Shown here one piece after another: positions 11,220-20,300 of a stretch of 64,000 nt of DNA. A model generated the notes under the pieces. The model had not been told where the DNA came from. It worked only from the letters and a program-made list of their open reading frames with translations, and did not search any database. Source of the DNA: Curtobacterium sp. MCSS17_007 (GTDB lineage: Bacteria > Actinomycetota > Actinomycetes > Actinomycetales > Microbacteriaceae). The stretch lies in NCBI RefSeq assembly GCF_003234175.2, contig NZ_CP126257.1, positions 620,001-684,000 on the forward strand, read 5' to 3'. The stretch's first letter is position 1. Every line of letters begins with the position of its first letter. The translations under genes and the position numbers were made by a program.

Positions 11220-11238
11220 CGAGTGAAAGGTCGAAGTA

Positions 11239-12558
11239 ATGAGGCTTCGTAAGGGCATCGCCGTCGCCGCCGCGCTCGCGGTCGGCACCGGCTTGACGCT
11301 GACCGGCTGCAGCGCCGGCGGATCCGGGTCGTCGGACGGCACGGTCACGATCTCCGGTGGCTTCACCGGTGCACAGGCCACGGCGTTCCAGAAGGACCTG
11401 GACACGTGGGCCAAGAGCCAGGGCATCACGGTCAAGTACTCCGGCAGCGACAGCTTCCAGACGTCGATCGTCACCCAGGTGAAGGGCGGCCAGGCCCCCG
11501 ACATCGCGATCTTCCCCCAGCCCGGCGTGCTCAAGTCGCTCATCAGCCAGGGCATCCAGCCGCTCGACGACATCGTCGACCTGAAGAGCGTCACGGCGGA
11601 CGAGGCGAACGGCCTCGCCGACATCGCGAAGGTGAACGGCAAGACCTACGGCCTGCCCTACAACATCAACGTGAAGTCGCTCGTCTGGTACAACCCGGCG
11701 GCGTTCGAGGCCAAGGGGTACGAGGTCCCGAAGACCGACGCCGAGCTCACCGCGCTGCAGGACAAGATCATCGAGGACGGCGCCGGCTACCCCTGGTGCG
11801 TCGGCATCGCGTCGCAGGGCTCGAACGGGTGGCCGATGACCGACTGGCTCGAGGAGTACGTGCTCCGCTACGGCGGCCTCGACAAGTACGACGACTGGAT
11901 CACGCACAAGGTGAAGTTCGACTCGCCGCTGGTCAAGGAGGCCGCGGGCAAGGTCGAGTCGATGATCTTCGCCGACGGCGCGGTGAACGGCGGCGGCAAG
12001 GCGATGGCGTCCACCGACTTCGGTGCGGCGGGGAACAACCTGTTCGTCGACGGCGGCAAGTCCGCCGGCCAGTGCTACATGATGCGCCAGGGCACGTTCA
12101 TCACCGGGAACTTCCCCGCCACGATCCAGGAGCAGATCGCGAAGGGCGACACGACGAACGTGAACGCCTTCCCGCTCCCGACCCCGGAGGGCGCCGCGAC
12201 CTCGGGGACCCTCGGTGGTGGTGACCTGGTCGCCGCGTTCAAGACGGACGACGACACGAAGAAGGTCGTGGACTACCTGGTCGGCAAGGAGTTCGGCACG
12301 AACGGCTACGCCAAGAACTGGTCGGCCGCGCTCTCGCCGCACAACGACTTCCCGGCCTCGGAGTACACCAGCCCGTTCCAGAAGGTCGCGCAGCAGGCCG
12401 TGAAGGACGCGAAGGTCTTCGGCTTCGACGCCTCCGACCAGATGCCCGGAGCCGTCGGTGCCGGTACCGAGTGGACGAACCTGACGGCCTGGACCGCAGG
12501 TCAGCAGTCGCTGGACGAGACGCTCAAGGCGATCGACGACTCCTGGCCCTCGCAGTAA
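11239..12558 (+). CDS. Sugar ABC transporter substrate-binding lipoprotein (fructan operon)
   Basis: The 439-residue extracellular solute-binding protein is of the family-1 type. It has a signal sequence with lipobox LTGC (Cys about 24) followed by a Gly/Ser spacer, so it should be a lipoprotein on the outer face of the membrane. Features include the strand TVTISGGF, GQAPDIAIFPQPG, and the conserved YGLPYNINVKSLVWYNPAAF region. The start is ATG with AAAGG upstream. It is the first gene of an operon with two permeases and a GH32 enzyme, so fructo-oligosaccharides are the likely ligand. A stable hairpin follows the stop, which usually raises binding-protein levels relative to permeases. Confidence 0.92.
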   Translation: MRLRKGIAVAAALAVGTGLTLTGCSAGGSGSSDGTVTISGGFTGAQATAFQKDLDTWAKSQGITVKYSGSDSFQTSIVTQVKGGQAPDIAIFPQPGVLKSLISQGIQPLDDIVDLKSVTADEANGLADIAKVNGKTYGLPYNINVKSLVWYNPAAFEAKGYEVPKTDAELTALQDKIIEDGAGYPWCVGIASQGSNGWPMTDWLEEYVLRYGGLDKYDDWITHKVKFDSPLVKEAAGKVESMIFADGAVNGGGKAMASTDFGAAGNNLFVDGGKSAGQCYMMRQGTFITGNFPATIQEQIAKGDTTNVNAFPLPTPEGAATSGTLGGGDLVAAFKTDDDTKKVVDYLVGKEFGTNGYAKNWSAALSPHNDFPASEYTSPFQKVAQQAVKDAKVFGFDASDQMPGAVGAGTEWTNLTAWTAGQQSLDETLKAIDDSWPSQ

Positions 12559-12572
12559 CACCCTCCACCTGC

Positions 12573-12605
12573 GCCGTGGCGGTGCCGACCGGGTACCGCC
12601 ACGGC
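12573..12605. terminator. Hairpin between binding-protein and permease genes
   Basis: GCCGTGGCGGT (12573-12583) and ACCGCCACGGC (12595-12605) form a perfect 11-bp stem with an 11-nt loop, just after the binding-protein stop and inside the operon. It is probably an attenuator or mRNA-stabilising structure rather than an operon end. Confidence 0.65.
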
Positions 12606-12662
12606 CCTCGGCGCCTGCACGCCGCGACAGCACACCCCGACAACGAAGTGAGGTGACCCCTC

Positions 12663-13655
12663 GTGCAGCAAGTCCTCAGCGTCCTCGTCTCCGTCATCGG
12701 CGGACTGGCCGTCTCGTTCCTGATCTACCTCGGGCTCAACTTCCTGGTCTCGAAGACGCACGGCAAGTGGCACGGTCGCCTGCTGCCGTACGTCTTCATC
12801 GGACCGGTCCTGCTCCTCCTGCTCGTCTTCCTGATCGTCCCGACGGTGCAGACCGTGATCCAGAGCCTGCAGAAGACCGACCAGTACGGACTGACGTCGT
12901 TCGGCGGTCTCGACAACTACGTCTCGCTCTTCTCGACGCCGTCGTTCCTGTCGACCCTGCTGAACAACCTGCTCTGGATCATCGTCGTCCCGGCGGTCGT
13001 GGTCGTGATCGGCCTGCTCGTGGCGACCCTGGCGGACCGCCTCGGCCCGAAGCGCGAGAAGACGTTCAAGTCGCTCATCTTCCTGCCGATGTCGGTGAGC
13101 TTCATCGCCGCCGCGTCGATGTGGTCCTTCGTGTACGCGTACAACGCACCCGGACAACCGCAGGTCGGTCTGCTCAACGGCATCTGGACGGGGCTGACGC
13201 ACGCGAACCCGATCCCGTGGCTGCAGAACGACTTCCTGCGCATGAACAGCTTCCTGCTCATGGCGGTCGTCATCTGGCTCAACGCCGGGTACGCGATGGT
13301 GTTGCTCTCCGCGGCCATCAAGGCCGTCCCCGAGGAGACCATCGAGGCGGCCCGCATCGACGGTGCGAGCGAACGCCAGGCGTTCTTCCGCGTCATCGCG
13401 CCGCAGATCCGCACGACCATCATCGCCGTCGGCATCACGGTGCTCATCACGGTGATGAAGATCTTCGACATCGTGTTCGCGATGACGAACGGGCAGTTCG
13501 ACACGAACGTGCTCGGCGTCGAGTTCTACTCCCAGTTCTTCGCGTTCAACAACCCCGGGAAGGCGTCCGCCGTGGTCGTCATCCTCATCCTCGCCGTGGT
13601 GCCGGTCATCGTGTACCAGGTGCGGACCTACCGTGAACAGGAGGCCCTCCGATGA
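12663..13655 (+). CDS. Sugar ABC transporter permease 1 (MalF-like)
   Basis: 330 residues with about seven membrane segments. The EAA loop contacting the ATPase is EETIEAARIDGASERQAFFRVIAPQI. It starts at GTG 12663 after GTGAGGTG. Compared with typical MalF proteins it has an extra N-terminal membrane helix (VLSVLVSVIGGLAVSFLIYLG) before the usual LPYVFIGPVLL segment. It overlaps the next permease gene by ATGA. No ATPase gene is in the operon, so a shared sugar ATPase is expected. Confidence 0.92.
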   Translation: MQQVLSVLVSVIGGLAVSFLIYLGLNFLVSKTHGKWHGRLLPYVFIGPVLLLLLVFLIVPTVQTVIQSLQKTDQYGLTSFGGLDNYVSLFSTPSFLSTLLNNLLWIIVVPAVVVVIGLLVATLADRLGPKREKTFKSLIFLPMSVSFIAAASMWSFVYAYNAPGQPQVGLLNGIWTGLTHANPIPWLQNDFLRMNSFLLMAVVIWLNAGYAMVLLSAAIKAVPEETIEAARIDGASERQAFFRVIAPQIRTTIIAVGITVLITVMKIFDIVFAMTNGQFDTNVLGVEFYSQFFAFNNPGKASAVVVILILAVVPVIVYQVRTYREQEALR

Positions 13656-14596
13656 CCGAGATCGTCCCGGTGGCCGGCGCACCGAAGCTCGTCGCGACGA
13701 AGCGCGAACGCGTGACGAAGACCAGCGCCGCGCAGCGTCCCCGTGTCCTGCTCAGCATCGTGATGGGCATCATCGCCGTGCTCTGGATGGTGCCCGCGAT
13801 CGGCCTGCTCATCACGAGCTTCCGCACCACGACCGCCGCCCAGAGCACCGGCTGGTGGACGGTGTTCGGCGACCTGTTCGGCACCGAGTGGACGCTGGAC
13901 AACTACTCGAACGCACTGACGGGAGCGACCTCGGGCACCGGGCAGAGCCTGGCGGCCGAGTTCCTCAACAGCGTCGCGGTCGCGATCCCGGCGACGGTCC
14001 TCCCGCTGATGATCTCGGCGTTCGCCGCCTACGCGTTCACGTTCCTGCAGTTCCGGTTCAAGGAGTTCTACTTCGCGGTCATCGTCGGGCTGCTGGTGGT
14101 GCCGGTGCAGATCTCGCTCATCCCGGTCCTGCAGCTCTACAAGGCGATCACGCAGGCGACCGGGCTGCAGATCACCGGCACCTTCCCGGCGGCCTGGATC
14201 GTGCACTCGGCGTTCGCGCTGCCGCTGTGCATCTACATCCTGCGGAACTACATGTCGACGCTGCCGGTCGCGCTGATCGAGGCGGCCCGCGTCGACGGTG
14301 CGTCCCACTTCCAGATCTTCTGGCGACTCGCCGTCCCGATGTCCGTCCCCGCCCTGGCGTCGTTCGCGATCTTCCAGTTCCTCTGGGTCTGGAACGACTA
14401 CCTCGTCGCGTACATCTTCATCGGCAACACGAACCCGGTGCTGCAGCAGGGCCTGCTCGGGCTGCTCGGACAGTACGGGTCCGGATGGAACCTGGTCGCC
14501 GCCGGGTCGTTCATCGTGCTGATCGTGCCGCTCGTGGTGTTCCTGTCCCTGCAGCGCTTCTTCGTCCGCGGCCTGACCGCCGGGTCCGTCAAGTGA
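13652..14596 (+). CDS. Sugar ABC transporter permease 2 (MalG-like)
   Basis: The 314-residue inner-membrane permease has six predicted membrane segments and the EAA motif (VALIEAARVDGASHFQIFWRLAVPM). Its C-terminus (FVRGLTAGSVK) is the conserved end of MalG-type proteins. Translation is coupled on both sides, by ATGA with permease 1 and GTGA with the GH32 gene. It completes the transmembrane part of the putative fructo-oligosaccharide importer. Confidence 0.92.
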   Translation: MTEIVPVAGAPKLVATKRERVTKTSAAQRPRVLLSIVMGIIAVLWMVPAIGLLITSFRTTTAAQSTGWWTVFGDLFGTEWTLDNYSNALTGATSGTGQSLAAEFLNSVAVAIPATVLPLMISAFAAYAFTFLQFRFKEFYFAVIVGLLVVPVQISLIPVLQLYKAITQATGLQITGTFPAAWIVHSAFALPLCIYILRNYMSTLPVALIEAARVDGASHFQIFWRLAVPMSVPALASFAIFQFLWVWNDYLVAYIFIGNTNPVLQQGLLGLLGQYGSGWNLVAAGSFIVLIVPLVVFLSLQRFFVRGLTAGSVK

Positions 14597-16137
14597 CCGC
14601 GGCGACGGACACGGAGCCCCCGGCGTCCGCGGAAGCGGTGCCCGGCGCCGAGGCGGCGCTCCACCGCCCGCTCCGGCACTTCACGCCGGCGCGGAACTGG
14701 ATGAACGACCCGAACGGGTTGATCCTGCACGACGGCCGGTACCACCTGTTCTTCCAGCACAACCCGGGCGGGATCGACCACGGATCGGTCGGCTGGGGGC
14801 ACGCGTCGAGCGTCGACCTGCTCACGTGGACGGAGCACGAGGTGGCGCTCGAGGCCGACACGGACGGCGACGTGTTCTCCGGTTCGGTGGTCTTCGACGC
14901 CGAGAACACCAGCGGGCTCGGATCGGTGGACGCGCCACCCCTCGTCGCGATCTGGACCCTCGCGGCCGAGACCGAGCAGTCGCAGGCCCTCGCCTTCAGC
15001 ACCGACGGCGGGTACCGGTGGCAGAAGTACCGGGGCAACCCCGTGCTGCGCCGCGGCTCCACCGACTTCCGCGACCCGAAGGTCTTCCGGTACGAGGGAG
15101 CGGACGGCCCCTGCTGGATCATGGTCGCCGTCGAGGCCGCGGACCGCCAGGTCGTCCTCCACCGCTCGTCGGACCTGCTCTCGTGGACGTACCTGTCGTC
15201 CTACGGCCCGGCCGGACCGGTCGGCGGTGTGTGGGAGTGCCCGGACCTCTTCCCGCTCGCCGTCGACGGCGACCCCGACCGGGTCGTCTGGGTGCTGCTC
15301 GTCAGCCTGAACCCCGGCGGTGTCGCCGGGGGTTCCGGGACCCACGTCGTGCTCGGGCAGTTCGACGGCGAACGGTTCGTCGCCGACGATCCGCTCCCCA
15401 CCGAGACCCCGCTGCCGGACGGTTCGTGGCGGGAGCAGTCCGTCACGGAACTGGCGACGTACCGCTGGCTCGACCACGGCCCGGACGCCTACGCCGGCGT
15501 GACCTTCTCGGGCACGGACGCCGAGGACCGGACGCTGATCGCCTGGATGGACAACTGGGACTACGCGAAGGAGCTGCCGACCCGGCCCTGGCGAGGGGCG
15601 ATGACCTACGCGCGGGCGCTGGGCCTGACCGACCGGGACGGCCGACCCGAGCTCGTGCAGCGCATCCTCGGGCCGCAGGGCCCCGCGGACGCGGTGCTCC
15701 GACACGAGGACGAGCCGGCCACCGTCCACGTCCTGCCCGCGGTCGCGCGCGTGGAGGTGGCGGTGACGGTCCGGGACCCGGCAGGTGTTGTCCGTCTCGA
15801 CGTGGACGACGTCGACGGCCAGCGCCGACTCGGCCTGCGCTACGACGCGGCAGCGGGCGCGCTGCACCTCGACCGACCCGCGGCCGCGGGCCTGCCGGCA
15901 GCGTTCGAGCGGCACGTCAGCGCGACGGTGCCGCCCCAGGACGGCCGCGTCGCGTTCACCATCTGGTTCGACAGGTCGTCGGTCGAGGTCACGTGGGCCG
16001 GTGGCACCGGGGTGGCGACCGCGCTGGTCGCGGGGTCCGCGTCCGGCGACGGCCGCCGTCTGCTCGTGGAGCCGGCGGCGCAGGCGGTCGCGATCACGGC
16101 GTCCGTCCGGGTGGCGGACGCGACGGGCGTCGCGTGA
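14593..16137 (+). CDS. GH32 beta-fructosidase (levanase/inulinase/sucrase type)
   Basis: The 514-residue enzyme has the three GH32 catalytic motifs: WMNDPNG with nucleophile Asp39, FRDP with Asp161 stabilising the transition state, and WECPD with acid/base Glu215. A five-bladed propeller is followed by the C-terminal beta-sandwich (SSVEVTWAGGTG). There is no signal peptide, so hydrolysis of imported fructo-oligosaccharide or sucrose in the cytoplasm is likely. The GTG start overlaps the permease stop by GTGA. Phosphorylated sucrose is less likely because there is no PTS gene here. Confidence 0.93.
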   Translation: MTAATDTEPPASAEAVPGAEAALHRPLRHFTPARNWMNDPNGLILHDGRYHLFFQHNPGGIDHGSVGWGHASSVDLLTWTEHEVALEADTDGDVFSGSVVFDAENTSGLGSVDAPPLVAIWTLAAETEQSQALAFSTDGGYRWQKYRGNPVLRRGSTDFRDPKVFRYEGADGPCWIMVAVEAADRQVVLHRSSDLLSWTYLSSYGPAGPVGGVWECPDLFPLAVDGDPDRVVWVLLVSLNPGGVAGGSGTHVVLGQFDGERFVADDPLPTETPLPDGSWREQSVTELATYRWLDHGPDAYAGVTFSGTDAEDRTLIAWMDNWDYAKELPTRPWRGAMTYARALGLTDRDGRPELVQRILGPQGPADAVLRHEDEPATVHVLPAVARVEVAVTVRDPAGVVRLDVDDVDGQRRLGLRYDAAAGALHLDRPAAAGLPAAFERHVSATVPPQDGRVAFTIWFDRSSVEVTWAGGTGVATALVAGSASGDGRRLLVEPAAQAVAITASVRVADATGVA

Positions 16138-16155
16138 ACTCCCGGCCCTGACCGA

Positions 16156-16200
16156 CGGACGGGAGGCCCGTGGCGGAGCCCGCCACGAGCCTCCCGTCCG
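16156..16200. terminator. Dispersed GACGGGAGGC palindrome, copy B
   Basis: Arms of 21 nt (16156-16176 with 16180-16200) pair with one mismatch around a 3-nt loop. It lies between the convergent GH32 and formate/nitrite transporter genes. Confidence 0.7.
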
Positions 16201-16241
16201 ACGGCTCGCCCCTCGCCCGCGCGGGTCGGCCCTGCTCGCCT

Positions 16242-16286
16242 GCTCGGGTCGGTCCTGCTCGGGTCGGGCCCGCTCGGGTCAGTCCT
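16242..16286. repeat. Three 15-bp tandem repeats at the 3' end of the FNT gene
   Basis: Units GCTCGGGTCGGTCCT, GCTCGGGTCGGGCCC and GCTCGGGTCAGTCCT are adjacent. The third overlaps the last codons and stop of the FNT gene, and a degenerate copy precedes the array. Slippage here would alter the FNT C-terminus or its trailer. Confidence 0.7.
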
Positions 16287-17121
16287 GCTCGCCCGCCGCG
16301 CGGTCGGGTGCTTCCGGCGCGGTGCGTCGCCGGCCCTGCAGCAGGTCGGCGGACCGGACGATCCGGAGCGAGGTCACCAGCACGACCCCGCCGAGCACGT
16401 TGAACAGGAGCGTGTACCCGAACCAGCCGAGCCACTGCCCGTACGTGATCGACGCCCCCGCCTGGATCGCGCCGAACACGAGCAGCGAGTCGAGGATCGA
16501 GTGGAACAGCTGCAGCCCGGCGAGCAGGAAGCCGCCCACCACCGCGGCGACGAGCTTCGCCGGATCGGAGTCGGTGCCCTGCTGCATCCGGGTCATGAGC
16601 GTGATCGTGCTGCCGCCGAGGACGGCGAGGACGATCGCCTGCAACCCGAAGGGGGTGTCGACGTAGTGCCGCGCCGACTCCTCGAGCACGGTGTGCCACT
16701 GGGGGAAGGCCTGCACGACGAGCCACATGACGACCCAGCCGCCGGCGAGGTTGGCCAGCAGCGTCCCGAGCCACAGCCGGAGGAGCTGTCCGACGGTGCC
16801 CTCGCGGGCGATCAGCGCGACGATCGGCATGAGGAAGTTCTCGGTGAAGAGTTCGCTGTGCGCCAGGTGCAGCGCGATGAGTCCGATGCTGAAGGCCAGC
16901 CCCGCGAGCAGGTGGCTGTCGGTCTCGTGCAGCACGGCGAGGTAGCCCATCACGCCCAGGCCGACCTCGAGGCCGCCGGCGAAGCCCGTCGCGAGGACCA
17001 CCCGCGTCGTGCGCTGCAGGCGTTCGGCGCCCTCCTCCACCACTGCGTCGAAGGACTCGTTGATCTCGTCCTCGACCGGGGCGTCGCTGTCGCCGAGTTC
17101 GCGGCGTCGGTCATCGGTCAC
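16279..17121 (-). CDS. Formate/nitrite transporter (FNT) family channel
   Basis: The 280-residue protein has six membrane segments in FNT order: FAGGLEVGLGVMGYLAV; LAGLAFSIGLIALHL with the ELFTENFLMP signature; the WLGTLLANLAGGWVV segment; and the C-terminal TLLFNVLGGVVLV. It should pass small monovalent anions such as formate or nitrite with protons. An acidic N-terminal stretch (DAPVEDEINESFDAVVEEG) is typical of the YfdC-like subgroup. GTG 17121 is the best start; the out-of-frame ATG 8 nt downstream is not usable. No formate or nitrite enzymes are nearby. Confidence 0.88.
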   Translation of the reverse strand: MTDDRRRELGDSDAPVEDEINESFDAVVEEGAERLQRTTRVVLATGFAGGLEVGLGVMGYLAVLHETDSHLLAGLAFSIGLIALHLAHSELFTENFLMPIVALIAREGTVGQLLRLWLGTLLANLAGGWVVMWLVVQAFPQWHTVLEESARHYVDTPFGLQAIVLAVLGGSTITLMTRMQQGTDSDPAKLVAAVVGGFLLAGLQLFHSILDSLLVFGAIQAGASITYGQWLGWFGYTLLFNVLGGVVLVTSLRIVRSADLLQGRRRTAPEAPDRAAGEQD

Positions 17122-17305
17122 CGGTCCGACGGTAGCTGCGGCCCCTGCGTGCCGCACCGGGTACCGCGTGCGCCGCGCTTCCCGGTCATCAGGTGAACCG
17201 ATCCTCAGCTTCTGCTGACGTGGAGCGCGAGCCTGCCGACAGAGGTCCCTGCGACCCGACGCACGCACCGCCGCCGAACCTCCGCCCTCCGGAAGGGAAC
17301 CCTCC

Positions 17306-20300
17306 GTGCACCTGGTCCGCCCCGTCGTCGCCACGCTCCTGCTCGGCGCACTGTCCCTCGCGCCCGTCGTCGCGGACACCGCGTCCGCGAGCACCGTCCC
17401 GTCGGTCCTGCCGTCGCCGGCCGCCGGCACGGGAGCCGCCGACCCGGCACGCCCGCCGGTCGACCGAGCCGCCGCATCCGCCACCGGCGGTGCCGGCGCG
17501 CGCGTCGACGGCGTGCGCGTCGGGGACGGGTCGTACGCACCGACGCCGCCGCCGGAGATCGCGTCCATCGCCGACGTGCGGAAGACCGTCGACCAGCACC
17601 TGTACATCGACCCGTCGCAGGCGGGGAAGCCCGTCCCCACGAACCAGTGGTGGACCGACCTGCTCGTCAGCAGGTACTCCGGCGACATGTGGGCGTACCC
17701 CTTCGTGTCGTCGAACAGTGCGCAGGGGACGAAGCTGACCTACCCGACGTCCTGGAACGCCGACGGCACCGCGATGCGACTCGACGCACCGGTCACCGTC
17801 GGCGGCACGGTGGACCCGACGCCGGACGCCTCCGACCGCGTGCTCGCCGACTTCGAGGACGGACTGCCCGACGGGTGGACCACGACCGGTGACGCCTTCG
17901 GCGGGACCGCCTCCGGGACGGCGTCCGGGCAGAGCGCGGTCTCCGGCTGGCTCGGCCGTGGGTTCGTCGACTCGTTCACCGACCGTGACGGCGACGGCGC
18001 CACCGGCACGCTCACCTCGCCGGCGTTCACGGTCGACCGGACGACCCTGGCCTTCCTCGTCGGCGGGGGCCGGCACCCCGGTGCCGAGGCGGTGCAGCTG
18101 CTCGTCGACGGCGAGGTCGTCGAGGAGGCCACCGGCGCAGACAGCGAGGAACTGCGGTGGGCATCGTGGGACGTCAGCGCGTACCGCGGGCAGACGGCGC
18201 AGATCCGGGTCGTCGACTCCCTCCGAGCGGGGTGGGCACACGTCCTGGTCGACCAGGTGCTGCTCACCGACACCCCGGACGGCATCGCGCAGCGGTTCAC
18301 CACGGCGTTCTCGGCCGACCGGGCCGACGCACTGCGCTGGGGCGACTGGAACGTCAGCTGGCGGATGCCGCAGGCGGGACCGGGTGGTCAGTACATGGAC
18401 GTGACGAGCGTGCAGGGGTCGCCGTACGAGTGGTTCGAGTTCCACGGGATGACCCCGCGGATCACGCTGCAGGACGGTGCCGTGCTCACCGATGCCGACG
18501 GCGGCGAACTCAGCGGGACGATCACGGCCGACCGCTTCGAGATCCGGCAGGACGGACACGTGTTCGGCGTGCACGCTCCCACCGGCACCACCTTCACCCG
18601 CTCCGGGAACTCCCTCGAGGCGTCCGCGGGCACCCCCTTCCTCGTGCTCAGCGCGGTGCCCGAGCGGGGGATGACGCTCGACGACCTGCACCGCACGGCC
18701 TTCGCCGTGCCGCGGGACACCCGGATGGACTACTCGTACGACCCCGCGGCCGGTCAGGTCGAGCAGCGGTGGTCGCTGCAGACGGACGTCCTGCAGGGCA
18801 CCGACCACGACACCGTCCAGGGGTGGCTGCAGCACCAGTACGCCGAGGCGACGCACGACCTCGACTTCACCGGCGCCACCTACGCCACCCCGCGCGGCAC
18901 GATGCGGACGACCGTCGGGCACGACGGCTGGACGCTGCGGTACGCCTTCAGCGGCCTCACGCCGATCGGTGCCGAGCCGACGAGCACGGGTGACGACCCG
19001 TACCGCGAGGACGTCATGCGGCAGTACCTGTCGGACTACGCCGAGAAGACGACCTACGGCGGCGACACCTACTGGGGCGGCAAGGACCTGCAGCAGCTCG
19101 GCGCGTACATGAGCGTCGCGGACCAGATCGGCGACACCGAGGACGCCGAACGGATGCGGGCGACCCTCGAGCGCGCGCTCACGGACTGGTACACGTACAG
19201 CGAGGGCGAGCGGGAGCACTTCTTCGCGATGTACCCGACGTGGAAGGCCCTGATCGGGTTCGGCGACTCGTACGGGTCCGCGCAGTTCAACGACAACCAC
19301 TTCCACTACGGCTACTTCACGCTCGCGACGGCGCTGCTCGGACGTGCCGACCCCGAGTGGGCGGGCCGGTACCGGGACATGGCCACGCTCGTCGCGAAGC
19401 AGTACGCGAACTGGGACCGGGACGACGAGCGCTTCCCGCACTTCCGGACCTTCGGCGTGTGGACCGGTCACTCGAACGCCGGTGGCGTGTCCTCGCCGGG
19501 CGGGAACAACCAGGAGTCGTCGTCCGAGGCGATCCAGTCCGAGGCCGGACTGTTCCTGCTCGGCACGGTGCTGGGGGACCGGGACATGCAGGCGGCCGGC
19601 GCGGTGCAGTACGTCACCGAGCGCGCGGCCGTCCGCGACTACTACCAGAACGCCCACGGCAACCCGGCGTCGGCCGTGTACGACGGCAACGGCGCGTTCC
19701 CCGAGGCCTACGACGCCGGACAGGCGGGCATCCTGTTCGACTCCGGGCAGGCCGAGGCCACGTACTTCTCGGGCGACCCCGCATGGATCTACGGCATCCA
19801 GTGGATGCCGACCGCGCCGTGGTTCACCTACTTCGGGTGGGATCCGGACTTCTCGAAGGCGCTCATGCGGCAGATGATGGCCGCCCGGGGCGAGGTCGTC
19901 GGGCAGGACGGCGTCGTGAACGGCAACGCCGGGCACGTGCAGATGCTCACGAAGAAGTGGTGGGGCGTCGGCACCTACGGGGACGTCGCGATCACGCAGG
20001 ACCGGGCTGCCGCGATCGGTGAGCTGCAGGACGCGATCCGCGCCGTGGAGCGGAACCACCCGGGCTACGTGACGGCGAAGACCGCGACGAACCCCTTGTA
20101 CGACCGGGCGACGGACACGCTGTACGTCTCGGTCGACGACGACGGCTCCGTCGTGTTCCCGTCCCGGTACTGGACCCCCGAGACCCTGCCGGCGGCACTC
20201 GTGCCCGCGCGGCTCGACGGCCCGACGGCGGACCGGCAGCCGGGGGACTGGCCGGAGCCGTCGCCGCTCCTGCCGTTCCTCGTCACCGACTACCGGGCGG

